A stretch of 47,729 bases of DNA from Rhodococcus sp. 14-2470-1b (GTDB lineage: Bacteria > Actinomycetota > Actinomycetes > Mycobacteriales > Mycobacteriaceae), in NCBI RefSeq assembly GCF_002259415.1, contig NZ_NPFY01000014.1, positions 1 to 47,729 of the forward strand, given 5' to 3'. The position numbers were made by a program, and so were the translations under genes. Position 1 is the stretch's first letter, and each line of letters begins with the position of its first letter. A model generated the notes under the pieces. The model did no database searches. It saw only the letters and a program-made list of their open reading frames with translations, and was not told where the DNA came from. Shown here one piece after another: positions 33,922-41,958 of the stretch.

Positions 33922-35286
33922 TCAGGTCATGTCCACAGCCTTCGTCTCCACGAGGGCCTTGGTGCAGGCGAGGCTGAGAACGGACAGCAGGGCAAGCATC
34001 ACGCCGACGGCGATACTGCCGAACTGTGCGGTCAGCGGGGCCGCCAGCAGCGGAGGAATCGCGCCACCCAGGACACCCGCCAGGTTGTACCCGAGTCCCG
34101 CTCCGGTGTACCTGAACCTGGTCTGAAACAGCTCGGGAAGCAGGGCGCCCGTGGGACCGTACGCAATACCGAAAATGGACAGGGTCACACACATCGCGAA
34201 CACGTACGCACCAGGGTTACCGGTATCGAGCAGCGGAAACAGAACGAGTGTCCACGGAATCGCCACCGAGCAGGACGCCATGATGACGTGGCGACGGCCG
34301 ACACGGTCGGAGTACACCGCGGACAGCCCGATTGCGATGCCGAACACCACGGCCCCGAGAATTCCGGTCCACAGCACGAACGGCCGGTCGAATCCCAGAG
34401 TCTTGGTCCCGTAACTGGTCAGATAGGCAGTGCCCATGTAGAAGAGGGAGAACAGCGATGCCAGTGCACCTGCGGCGAGCAGGACCTCGCGCTTCTGCAC
34501 GTGCCACGCGTCGAGCACGGGGAGCTTCGTCGCACGGGCCTGCACCTTCTCTTCCTCTGCCTGGTTCGCTCGGAAGATCGGTGTCTCTTCGATAGCCAGC
34601 CTCATGTAGAGGCCGATCAACACGAGAACTGCGCTGAGAAGGAACGGAATTCGCCAGCCGTAGTCGAGGAAGACCTCGTTGGTGTCACCGAACACCGCGC
34701 CTGTGATGAGGAAGGTCCCACTCGAGAGAATGAATGCCGCCGACGGGCCGAGCTGCGGAAACATACCGTAGAAGCCGCGCTTCTTCGCAGGCGCGTACTC
34801 CGCGGTCAACAGCGTTGCTCCCGCCCATTCACCACCCACTGCGAACCCCTGTCCGAACCGGAGAACGACCAGGATGATCGGCGCCGCAACACCGATCGTG
34901 GCAGCACCGGGCAGAAGTCCGATCACGAAGGTGGAGATTCCCATGAGGAGGAGCGTGGAGATCAACGTCTTCTTACGGCCGATCCGGTCACCGAAATGGC
35001 CGAAGAGCACCGCGCCCGCCGGACGTGCGATGAACGCGACCGCGAAGGTCGCGAACGATGCGACCGTTCCTGCCGTCGAGCCGAGAGCAGGGAAGAACAC
35101 CGTCGGAAAGACAAGCGCGGCTGCGGTGCCGTAGATGAAGAAGTCGTAGAACTCGATGGTGGTGCCGATGCCGCTCGCGACCGCGACCTTGCGGACACTC
35201 GTCGTCGGGGCTGCATTCGGTGCGGACGACGGTGTCGTATTCGGGGTTCGACGTGTGACCGCGTCGTCGGGTGTCAGTGATGTCAT
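33922..35286 (-). CDS. MFS transporter, metabolite:H+ symporter (MHS) type
   Basis: A 454-residue permease with 12 predicted membrane helices. ASGIGTTIEFYDFFIYG near the first helix and GHFGDRIGRKKTL after the second are the MHS/ShiA-type signature, and RFGQGFAVGGEWAGATLL supports it. Relatives import shikimate, proline, alpha-ketoglutarate and other organic acids. CTGGAGAG precedes the ATG at 35284-35286. It is convergent with the Hyi-like gene and divergent from the GyrI-like gene; a G/C-tract palindrome lies in its upstream region. Confidence 0.9.
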   Translation of the reverse strand: MTSLTPDDAVTRRTPNTTPSSAPNAAPTTSVRKVAVASGIGTTIEFYDFFIYGTAAALVFPTVFFPALGSTAGTVASFATFAVAFIARPAGAVLFGHFGDRIGRKKTLISTLLLMGISTFVIGLLPGAATIGVAAPIILVVLRFGQGFAVGGEWAGATLLTAEYAPAKKRGFYGMFPQLGPSAAFILSSGTFLITGAVFGDTNEVFLDYGWRIPFLLSAVLVLIGLYMRLAIEETPIFRANQAEEEKVQARATKLPVLDAWHVQKREVLLAAGALASLFSLFYMGTAYLTSYGTKTLGFDRPFVLWTGILGAVVFGIAIGLSAVYSDRVGRRHVIMASCSVAIPWTLVLFPLLDTGNPGAYVFAMCVTLSIFGIAYGPTGALLPELFQTRFRYTGAGLGYNLAGVLGGAIPPLLAAPLTAQFGSIAVGVMLALLSVLSLACTKALVETKAVDMT

Positions 35287-35361
35287 GTCTCTCCAGGAAT
35301 CGGCGCCGAAAGGGTGGTCGGTTCAGGATCGAGACGTTATGTGACGCGCGCCATAGTCGAC

Positions 35362-35379
35362 TACCCCCGCATGGGGGTA
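35362..35379. promoter_or_regulatory. G/C-tract palindrome upstream of the MHS transporter
   Basis: TACCCCC-GCAT-GGGGGTA is a perfect 7-bp inverted repeat with a four-base centre, lying 76 bp from the transporter start and 88 bp from the GyrI-like start. TAC plus a C-run facing a G-run plus GTA resembles operators of the CsoR/RcnR/FrmR family. No such regulator gene is visible in the window. Confidence 0.5.
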
Positions 35380-35466
35380 TCCGGTCCGCCGAGAAGATCG
35401 CACGCGACGGACTCCTGGCGGTACGGTGATCCCCTGGCCACCTGAACGGCGCGAGGGGAGCAGGCT

Positions 35467-36078
35467 ATGAAAATCGACTTCAAGAAGACGATTCCCACCT
35501 ACTCCGCACGGCAGGGGCACTTCGACGTCGTGGAGGTTCCGCCCCTGCGGTACATCGCGATCGACGGCTCCGGTGACCCCAACGCCGCCCCGGAGTACCG
35601 AGAGGCGCTCGAAGCATTGTTTCCTGTCGCCTATGCCATCAAGTTCTCGAGCAAGAACGACCTCGGGCGCGACTACGTCGTCATGCCGCTCGAAGCACTC
35701 TGGTGGGCGCGGAACATGAACTCCTTCACCACCGCCCGAGACAAGACGCGCTGGAGGTGGACGTCGATGATCATGATCCCCGACTGGATCGAGGACGACA
35801 TGGTCTCCGCAGCCCAGGATTCCGTCCAGCGTAAAGGAAACCCGGTCGGACTTCGGCGAATCAGAACCTCGACGCTGGACGAAGGCCGGTGCGTGCAGAC
35901 ACTGCACGTCGGTCCGTACGACGACGAGGCGGAAATTCTGGCGACGATGCACGACGAGTTCATCCCACGAACCGGCGCGTCGATGACGGGGAAGCATCAC
36001 GAGATCTACCTGAGCGATGCACGACGGGTCGAGCCGTCCAGGCTCAGAACGATTCTGCGTCAACCCATCTCTTCCTGA
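35467..36078 (+). CDS. GyrI-like small-molecule-binding domain protein
   Basis: A 203-residue stand-alone protein of the GyrI-like/SOUL-related ligand-binding fold. The opening DVVEVPPLRYIAIDGSGDPNAAPEYREALEALFPVAYAIKF (in outline, about 20-60) and the LHVGPYDDEAEILATMHDEFI block (145-165) are characteristic. There is no helix-turn-helix, so it is not itself a classical regulator. Members bind hydrophobic cations or drugs, sometimes hydrolysing them. Its stop overlaps the convergent MATE gene by 19 bp; a detoxification link with that exporter is possible. Confidence 0.8.
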   Translation: MKIDFKKTIPTYSARQGHFDVVEVPPLRYIAIDGSGDPNAAPEYREALEALFPVAYAIKFSSKNDLGRDYVVMPLEALWWARNMNSFTTARDKTRWRWTSMIMIPDWIEDDMVSAAQDSVQRKGNPVGLRRIRTSTLDEGRCVQTLHVGPYDDEAEILATMHDEFIPRTGASMTGKHHEIYLSDARRVEPSRLRTILRQPISS

Positions 36079-37565
36079 CCGGCACCGAGTACGGCGTCGG
36101 CCGGTTGGGGATCGACCTCGTCCAGACCTCGTGCGATCGCAGTCCGCGAGGCGAGCCAGAGGGCCACACCTGCAACGAGAACGAGACCCTCACTGACGGT
36201 CAACGCCCAGATGATGCCGTTCAGCCCGAACCAGAGATTGCCGAGAACGACGATGGGGACGAACGCAAGACCCTGCGTCATGGACATGATCGTCGCCGGA
36301 AGTGCGCGACCGGTTGCCTGGAACAGTGTGGTGACCAGTCCGGCGACACCGTTGAAGATCATCGACACCAACTGAGCCGTGATCACGACACCGCCGAGGG
36401 CGAGCAGTGAGCTGTCTGCGACGAACGCCCCGAACACCTGCTCGCGGAACACGAACACCACAGCAGAGAACACAAGCGCGATGGCGCCGACGGCCACACC
36501 GGCACCGCGCACCGATGCATACAGTCGCCGAGCATCACCCCTGCCGTAGGCGTAGGCGAGCAGCGGCAGGCAACCGAGCGTGACACCCATGATGAGAAAT
36601 TCAGGCACCTGCGCAATGCGTACCGCTACACCCATGGCCGCGAGCGGTCCGTCACCGTACGCAGCGGCGAGGTTGTTCAGAACCAACGAGGTGACCACCA
36701 GGAAACCTGCCTGAGTCAGCTCACCGACGCCGATTCCGAACACCGGCCCGGTGATCGACCGCGTCAGCCTCACATGCCTCGGCGCGAGGCTGACGTGTTC
36801 ACTGTGCCGTGACAGCCACGTCACGAAGTACACGGCGGTGACAACGTTCGCGAGGCCGACCGACAGTGCCGCACCGGCGACACCGAAGTGCAGTACGAGA
36901 ATGAACAGTACGTCGAACACCACGTTCGCGACGGTCGACAGGATCAGACCGATCATCACCTGCCGCGTCGCGCCCTCTGCTCGCACCAGCTGCTCGAGGC
37001 AGAAGGACGTCGTCAGCACCGGAACGAACACCAGCATCACCACTACGAACGCCGTCGTGGCATGGACCTCGTTGCCCTGCGCGCCGAGCAACGCAACGAG
37101 TGGATCGACGAAAACGACTCCGACGGCACCGATCACGACACCCACCGCGGCAGCTCCCCACACCGAGAACGAGGCCACGTGCTTGATCTCTCCAGCCTTC
37201 GACGGATCGGCCTCGGACCCTCCGAGCAGCCGTGAGATCAACGCGCTACCGCCGGTGCCGAACACTCCGCCCACGGCCATCACGATTCCCAGAACCGGTG
37301 AACCGAGGGTGACGGCAGCGAGGAGTGTGGCGTCGTGGAGCGAACCGATGAACCCTGCGTTGATCACGTTGTAGACCGCCGTCACGATCAGCGCGGCGGC
37401 CATCGGAATACACAAGTGCACGAGCGCCCGAAAAATCGGTGCGGACGACAGATACCACCGGTTCGAACCTTCGATGGTGATGTCCATGTCGGTCTCGGTG
37501 GAGGCAGTGGAGGCAGTGGAGGCAGTGGAGGCAGTGGAGGCGGTGGAGGCGGGGGAGGTATTCAT
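36060..37565 (-). CDS. MATE-family multidrug efflux transporter
   Basis: A 501-residue exporter with about 12 membrane helices. RALVHLCIPMAAALIVTAVYNVINAGFIGSL opens the first half in outline, followed by SRLLGGSEADPSKAGE; the second half repeats the pattern with TLGCLPLLAYAYGRGDARR. It exports cationic drugs using an ion gradient. I chose the ATG at 37563-37565 with AGGAG seven bases upstream. Residues 6-23 are six AST triplets encoded by a 9-bp tandem repeat, an unusual flexible N-terminal tail before the first helix. It lies 179 bp downstream of the MarR gene on the same strand. Confidence 0.9.
   Translation of the reverse strand: MNTSPASTASTASTASTASTASTETDMDITIEGSNRWYLSSAPIFRALVHLCIPMAAALIVTAVYNVINAGFIGSLHDATLLAAVTLGSPVLGIVMAVGGVFGTGGSALISRLLGGSEADPSKAGEIKHVASFSVWGAAAVGVVIGAVGVVFVDPLVALLGAQGNEVHATTAFVVVMLVFVPVLTTSFCLEQLVRAEGATRQVMIGLILSTVANVVFDVLFILVLHFGVAGAALSVGLANVVTAVYFVTWLSRHSEHVSLAPRHVRLTRSITGPVFGIGVGELTQAGFLVVTSLVLNNLAAAYGDGPLAAMGVAVRIAQVPEFLIMGVTLGCLPLLAYAYGRGDARRLYASVRGAGVAVGAIALVFSAVVFVFREQVFGAFVADSSLLALGGVVITAQLVSMIFNGVAGLVTTLFQATGRALPATIMSMTQGLAFVPIVVLGNLWFGLNGIIWALTVSEGLVLVAGVALWLASRTAIARGLDEVDPQPADAVLGAGQEEMG
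37498..37560. repeat. 9-bp tandem repeat inside the MATE gene
   Basis: GTGGAGGCA occurs four times exactly (37498-37533), followed by two copies with one change and a decayed seventh. Each unit adds Ala-Ser-Thr (minus strand) to the N-terminus. Copy-number changes keep the frame, so they alter tail length and not expression on/off. Confidence 0.85.
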
Positions 37566-37593
37566 GGCAACTCCTCGTGTGGAACGGTGAGAT

Positions 37594-37657
37594 CCGGGCA
37601 TGGTGGGACCCGGGCATGGTGGGACCCGGGCATGGGTGAGGCTCGGGCATAGGCGGG
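37594..37657. repeat. 16-bp tandem repeat between MarR and MATE genes
   Basis: CCGGGCATGGTGGGAC occurs twice exactly (37594-37609, 37610-37625), then two decayed copies (37626-37641, 37642-37657). It occupies the 5' region of the MATE transcript. Function is unknown; it could be a regulator-binding array, an RNA element or recent slippage. Confidence 0.8.
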
Positions 37658-37744
37658 AAAGCCCTGTGCGACAACGCGGTAGCTGGGCATGGCTGGTCGA
37701 CGCATCGGCGTCGTCGATGCGTCGGAGGTGCGGAGCGAGGTCGG

Positions 37745-38191
37745 TCAGTCGCGGGACGGGGGTGCGAGCTTCGCGGTGACCTTGCTCAGAAGTGCGTGCA
37801 GAGTGATTCGTTCGTCGTCATCGAGCGGTCCGAGGATCTTGTCCTCGATCGCCCTCATCGCGTCGTCGAATCCGGCGATCAAAGCGCTGCCTGATTCTGT
37901 GGCGTAGACCCGTTTGATGCGTTCGTTCGCCGGATCAGGACGACGCTCGATCAACCCCCGTGCCTCGAGGCCCTGCAGAAGACTCGACACACTGGCGGGC
38001 GTGGTCCGTGTCATGTTCGCGATGTCCCGCTGGATCGCCCCCGGCGACCTGGTCAGGTAACCGAGGACGAAACTTTGCTGGTGACCGAGGTCGCGTTCAC
38101 GAATCCAGTCGAGGCCGGCCTGCTGCTGAGCCCATCCGATCCACCTCAGTAGGTCGAGAGTGCTGGAGGGGTTCAGTTCAGGTCCGGTCAT
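37745..38191 (-). CDS. MarR-family transcriptional regulator
   Basis: A 148-residue MarR protein of typical length. The winged helix-turn-helix covers about 50-98: QRDIANMTRTTPASVSSLLQGLEARGLIERRPD in outline, then the wing DPANERIKRVYATESG. Its own promoter is overlapped by a perfect palindrome, so it is probably autoregulated. The MATE gene downstream and the divergent MFS gene are its likely targets. The -10 lies seven bases before the ATG, which predicts a leaderless message. Confidence 0.9.
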   Translation of the reverse strand: MTGPELNPSSTLDLLRWIGWAQQQAGLDWIRERDLGHQQSFVLGYLTRSPGAIQRDIANMTRTTPASVSSLLQGLEARGLIERRPDPANERIKRVYATESGSALIAGFDDAMRAIEDKILGPLDDDERITLHALLSKVTAKLAPPSRD

Positions 38192-38192
38192 A

Positions 38193-38206
38193 GTTAGAAA
38201 TCTAAC
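38193..38206. promoter_or_regulatory. MarR operator palindrome
   Basis: GTTAGA-AA-TCTAAC is a perfect 6-bp inverted repeat starting two bases upstream of the MarR start codon. It contains the -10 hexamer of the MarR promoter, so binding would directly exclude RNA polymerase. Confidence 0.75.
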
Positions 38207-38227
38207 CGTTAGAGTTCAAACTGTCAA
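38199..38227 (-). promoter_or_regulatory. Promoter of the MarR gene
   Basis: On the minus strand TTGACA (38227-38222), a 17-bp spacer and TAGATT (38204-38199) form a near-consensus promoter. Seven bases separate the -10 from the ATG, so transcription probably starts at or next to the start codon. Confidence 0.75.
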
Positions 38228-38255
38228 CGACGTGCTCGATCCCTGCCTCACTCCG

Positions 38256-39557
38256 ATGTCTGACACGATGTCGGTCATGACGTTCGCGTTGCGGGGGACT
38301 TCGTTCACGGTCGGCACTCTCACGCTGCTCACCGCGCTCTATTTCGCCCAGGGTCTTCCCTACGGATTCTTCACCACTGCGCTGCCGGTCGTCCTGCGCG
38401 AGTCCGGATACTCCCTCGTCAAGATCAGCGCGACCGGGTTCCTGTTCCTGCCCTGGGCATTGAAATTCCTGTGGGCGCCGTACGTGGATCGCTACGGCAC
38501 CCGGCGACGTTGGTTGCTCGGCCTTCAACTGGGCGCAGCTGCCGTGGCCCTGGGAATGGCGTTCCTCGAACTGTCCACGACCCTGCGCTGGCTGTTCGTC
38601 GGAATCTTCGTCGTCAACGCTCTGTCCGCGACCCAGGACATCGTTACCGACGGCCTCGCCGTCCGACTCCTCGGCGTCCGACAACGCGGCGTGGGCAACG
38701 GAATCCAGGTCGGTGCGTACCGAATCGGAATGATCTGCGGCGGAGGGTTGCTGCTGTGGCTCTTCTCGCTCGCCGGATGGCGTGCGCTGTTCGTCTCGAT
38801 GTCGGTACTGCTGATCGCCACGACGATTCCGGTCCTGCTCGCCCGTCGGCGACTGGCCGAAGCCGACACGGAGACCGCCGTCGAATCCGACGCCGGCTCA
38901 CTCCCGCGAACTGCACTCCTGACCATCGGATGGTTGTCCAGGCTGCGACGCCCAGGGATGGTGGCGTTCATCGGGCTCGTCGCGCTCTTCAAGTTCGGCA
39001 ACTCGATGGGGTCGGCGCTCGTCGGGCCGTTCATGTCCGACAGCGGCCTGACCCTCGCCCAGATCGCATTCGTCGACGGGGGACTGTCCTCGGTGGCTGC
39101 GCTCGCCGGCGCCGGACTCGGCGCGTGGCTGACCTTTCGCTACGGACGGCGGCAATCGCTGCTCGTCGGTGGCGTTACTCAAACTGCCAGCCTGGCACTG
39201 TATGTGGTTGCATCGTTCGGAGTCGGCGGATTCCCGCTTCTCGTCACCGCAAGCGTGGCCGAGCATGTACTCGGAGGCGCAGCGACCGTCGCGATCTTCG
39301 CATTGATGATGGATGCGGCGGACAAGCGTTTCGCGGGCGCCGACTACACTTTGGTCGCATGCGCGGTGGTGTTCTCGCAGGGCGCGGCCGGGCTCGCTGC
39401 CGGCGTGGTCGGCGATGCATTCGGATTCACCGCGGTCTTCGGAGTTGCGCTGATCCTGTCCGGAATCGGATGTCTGGTGTTGCTCGTCGCGCTCGACCGA
39501 GGCGTCGGGCCGAGCGGGCTGAAGGAGACCTTCCCGCCGCGGGTGACGCGGGCCTGA
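38256..39557 (+). CDS. MFS permease (AmpG/PAT-like)
   Basis: A 433-residue major facilitator with about 12 membrane helices. LTALYFAQGLPYGFFTTALPVVLRESGYS in outline, then FLFLPWALKFLWAPYVDRYGTRRRW, is the start typical of the AmpG/acetyl-CoA-transporter-like (PAT) branch. Known relatives import muropeptides or siderophores; the cargo here is unknown. Three in-frame ATGs (38256, 38268, 38277) lie close together without a clear ribosome-binding site; the first is listed, and 38277 would also give a complete first helix. It is divergent from the MarR gene. Confidence 0.85.
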   Translation: MSDTMSVMTFALRGTSFTVGTLTLLTALYFAQGLPYGFFTTALPVVLRESGYSLVKISATGFLFLPWALKFLWAPYVDRYGTRRRWLLGLQLGAAAVALGMAFLELSTTLRWLFVGIFVVNALSATQDIVTDGLAVRLLGVRQRGVGNGIQVGAYRIGMICGGGLLLWLFSLAGWRALFVSMSVLLIATTIPVLLARRRLAEADTETAVESDAGSLPRTALLTIGWLSRLRRPGMVAFIGLVALFKFGNSMGSALVGPFMSDSGLTLAQIAFVDGGLSSVAALAGAGLGAWLTFRYGRRQSLLVGGVTQTASLALYVVASFGVGGFPLLVTASVAEHVLGGAATVAIFALMMDAADKRFAGADYTLVACAVVFSQGAAGLAAGVVGDAFGFTAVFGVALILSGIGCLVLLVALDRGVGPSGLKETFPPRVTRA

Positions 39558-39570
39558 GCTCACAACGAAA

Positions 39571-39605
39571 ACGGCCCGGCCCCAACTGAAGTGGGACCGG
39601 ACCGT
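39571..39605. terminator. Hairpin between convergent genes
   Basis: ACGGCCCGGCCCCA (39571-39584) can pair with TGGGACCGGACCGT (39592-39605), 12 of 14 pairs, around a seven-base loop. It lies 13 bp after the MFS stop and 32 bp from the ferritin-like gene stop, so it can act in both directions. Confidence 0.65.
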
Positions 39606-39637
39606 CATGTGCACATGGTCGGTGACGCGCCGCCGAG

Positions 39638-40591
39638 TCAGTCGACAGCGATGACCGAACCGGCGATCGCGGCCAATCTCGTCTGCGTAGCAGAGACAAC
39701 ACCATGGCGGTTCTTGTGCGCTTCCTCGAACGCCAGAATGGTGCGAAGCTCTTTCGGATCACTCAAGTCCTTGATCGCTGCTACGGATTCCGTGACGTTC
39801 AACGACTCGTAATCGTCGATCGGTAGCTCGTCGGCGTCCAGAACGCCTGCGGCGGACCGCGCAGAGTGGATGGCGTCGGCGACACCGTCGACACCTTCCT
39901 CGCGCACGACATCCTCCGCAGCCTCCAATGCCGCGTCGCGGCTTGCCGACAGCGTTCGAGCGGCGATGTCGCCTGCATGCGCGCCGCGGCCCAACAGCTC
40001 GGACAGACGATTCGGTGTGGATCGCGCGACATCGAGAGCGCGGTCGATACCGCGAGCAGACCACGTCGCGGGTGCGTTCACGATTTTCACGGCGCCACCG
40101 GCAGCCGCCTGAAGCGGTGTTCTACGCAACGCGACGGGGCCTCCTAGTGCTTCCTCGGCGAGAACGGTTTCCAGCCACTCGACCGTGGCCGAGTGCGCAC
40201 GAACGAGACGGTCTGCCAGCTGTACGACGCTCCGCTCGGAATCCGCCGTCGCAAGCGCCTTGATGTACTTGGAACGACTGACGAGCTGGTGCTCCAGTGC
40301 AAGGTCACCCAGAAGTGCTTCGTCGAACGGCTGGGCCTGCTCGGCGAGCGTCTTGAAGAGTGCAAGAGTCCGTCCCACGAGAGGACCGACGATGTCGGGA
40401 AGCCCGCCGAGCTCACGCAATTCCGACTCGATGGCGGCCGCACGTTCGCGGCCGTTGGCGGCGTTCTGCGTGAGCTCGGTACGGACTGCGTCCGTGCGTG
40501 CTTGCGCCACACGGGTTTCCGCGACCTGGATTTCGGTGTTGGTCAGCTGAAGTACGGCCCGCAACTGCGCGAGCAGGGTGGGTGTAGCCAT
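39638..40591 (-). CDS. Ferritin-like helical protein, function unknown
   Basis: A 317-residue soluble, almost wholly helical protein. The N-terminal half (about 5-150) looks like a ferritin-like four-helix bundle: LRAVLQLTNTEIQVAETRVAQ, ERAAAIESELRELGGLPDIVGPLVGR, ALEHQLVSRSKYIKAL and ATVEWLETVLAEEALGG. Residues about 160-260 form a second Ala-rich helical region, followed by a short C-terminal tail. I cannot see an unambiguous di-iron set, so metal binding is uncertain. The ATG at 40589-40591 has CAGGAG eight bases upstream. It follows the LacI gene by 122 bp on the same strand. Confidence 0.65.
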   Translation of the reverse strand: MATPTLLAQLRAVLQLTNTEIQVAETRVAQARTDAVRTELTQNAANGRERAAAIESELRELGGLPDIVGPLVGRTLALFKTLAEQAQPFDEALLGDLALEHQLVSRSKYIKALATADSERSVVQLADRLVRAHSATVEWLETVLAEEALGGPVALRRTPLQAAAGGAVKIVNAPATWSARGIDRALDVARSTPNRLSELLGRGAHAGDIAARTLSASRDAALEAAEDVVREEGVDGVADAIHSARSAAGVLDADELPIDDYESLNVTESVAAIKDLSDPKELRTILAFEEAHKNRHGVVSATQTRLAAIAGSVIAVD

Positions 40592-40713
40592 CGTGCGCTC
40601 CTGTTGGTCGAGTGGGTGGTTCCGATCGTGCCAACTGTCGTGCCAGGCACTATGTCGTCGGGTAGCCCACCCACCTCCACGGCAAACCGTGCAGCGCATG
40701 TGTGATCAAGGTC

Positions 40714-41787
40714 TCACGGGTTGCGGACGTCGGCGGTGCCGCCGGATCCCGCGCTTGTCGGCGTCCCCGACGTCGACCGAACGACCAGCTCGGGTTCGAT
40801 GACGCACTCGAAACCTCCGGTCCTCTCGTCGTCCAGCCGTGTCACGGTGAACTCGAGCGCCCTCCTGGCCAACTGCTCGCCATCCTGGCGCACCGTGGTC
40901 AGATCGATCCGCGCCAGCCGCGACAGCGGCGAGTCGTCGTAACCGACGATGGACACATCGCCCGGAATGGACACCCCCGCTCGGGTGAGTTCGTCCATGA
41001 CTCCCAGTGCCGATCGGTCGTTGCCGGCCATGACCGCGGTGGGAAGCTGTGGTTCGGACAGGAACGATCGAGCAGCCGCAGCGCCCGCCTCCTCGTCGTG
41101 GGCACCTGTCACGACTCGAGTGAACGCATCGAGTCCGTGCCTTCGCATGGCCGCGACGTAGGCGCGTCTGCGCGCGTTCGACACGGCATGATCGCCGCCA
41201 TCGACATGGACGATGCGAGAGTGTCCCAGATCCACGAGATGGTCGACCGACGCGCGGATACCTCTGCTGTCCGCGGAACGCACCGTGTTGATCGGGGGAG
41301 AATCGGCCCCGCTCGCAGGTATCTTGCGGCCGACGATCGTCAGCACAGCTCTGGCGGCGACGGACCGCAGGTATTCGGAGCCCGAGAGTGGATCGAACAG
41401 AATGAGCCCCTCGCACCGGTGGCTGAGCAAGGCCTCGATCGCCTTGCGTTCGTCGCGAGTCGGGCCGCTGGCCGACAACAACACGTCGTATCCCGCTGTT
41501 TCGGCGGCGTCGTAGACGGTCCCGAGCATCTCGGCCTGGAACGTCTGCTTCACGTCTGTCAATACTCCGAGAGTGCGGCTCCGCCCACGGGCGAGCAACT
41601 GCGCGGCCCGATCCGGTTGGTAACTGAGCTCGTCGGCCGCGGCGAGAACTCGATCCCGAGTTTCCTGGGATGCACCCGGTTTGTCGCTGAAGATCAACGA
41701 CACCAGTGTCCGCGAAACACCCGCACGCGCGGCGACATCGGCCATCGTCGGACGTCGATGCGGCGTTGATTCCGTCGATGGATGCAC
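40714..41787 (-). CDS. LacI-family transcriptional regulator
   Basis: A 357-residue LacI protein. The helix-turn-helix is at about 15-37 (TMADVAARAGVSRTLVSLIFSD), the hinge region at about 56-68 (SYQPDRAAQLLARG), and the periplasmic-binding-like effector domain begins at GVLTDV. DEERTGGFECVIEPELVVRSTSG closes the fold. The start is a GTG at 41787-41785 with AGGGGGG upstream; the open frame further upstream is antisense to the IolE-like gene. It is divergent from the IolE-like/IolG-like pair and probably represses it; a sugar or cyclitol derivative would be the inducer. Confidence 0.9.
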   Translation of the reverse strand: MHPSTESTPHRRPTMADVAARAGVSRTLVSLIFSDKPGASQETRDRVLAAADELSYQPDRAAQLLARGRSRTLGVLTDVKQTFQAEMLGTVYDAAETAGYDVLLSASGPTRDERKAIEALLSHRCEGLILFDPLSGSEYLRSVAARAVLTIVGRKIPASGADSPPINTVRSADSRGIRASVDHLVDLGHSRIVHVDGGDHAVSNARRRAYVAAMRRHGLDAFTRVVTGAHDEEAGAAAARSFLSEPQLPTAVMAGNDRSALGVMDELTRAGVSIPGDVSIVGYDDSPLSRLARIDLTTVRQDGEQLARRALEFTVTRLDDERTGGFECVIEPELVVRSTSGTPTSAGSGGTADVRNP

Positions 41788-41836
41788 GGTGTCCCCCCTG
41801 GAAAGTGACCGCGCTCGTGGCGGCAATTGAAATGTC

Positions 41837-41867
41837 TTGACAATCACACAGCGAATCCTCATAGTAT
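41837..41867 (+). promoter_or_regulatory. Candidate promoter of the IolE-like operon
   Basis: TTGACA (41837-41842) is a consensus -35. TAGTAT (41862-41867) follows after 19 bp, or ATAGTA after 18 bp, so the spacing is a little long. The operator palindrome begins ten bases after the -10. Confidence 0.55.
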
Positions 41868-41876
41868 ACGACTGAA

Positions 41877-41893
41877 GCGCGTCAGTAACGCGC
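41877..41893. promoter_or_regulatory. LacI-type operator
   Basis: GCGCGT-CAGTA-ACGCGC is a perfect 6-bp inverted repeat with a 5-bp centre at the predicted transcription start of the IolE-like operon. The left-arm sequence GCGCGTCAG recurs directly at 41890-41898. Its position between LacI and its likely target supports an operator role. Confidence 0.65.
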
Positions 41894-41958
41894 GTCAGAT
41901 TCAGGTCTCCCTCGAAAGCGCGTCGAGGCGCGCACCGAGACTTCTCGAAAGGACAACC

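Noticed and set aside
33796..35280. 494-codon open frame opposite the MHS transporter
   Set aside because: Same reasoning: extreme Arg/Glu/His content, no domain, and the opposite strand has a clear transporter.
37498..37560. On/off phase variation of the MATE gene
   Set aside because: The repeat unit is 9 bp, so copy changes preserve the reading frame.
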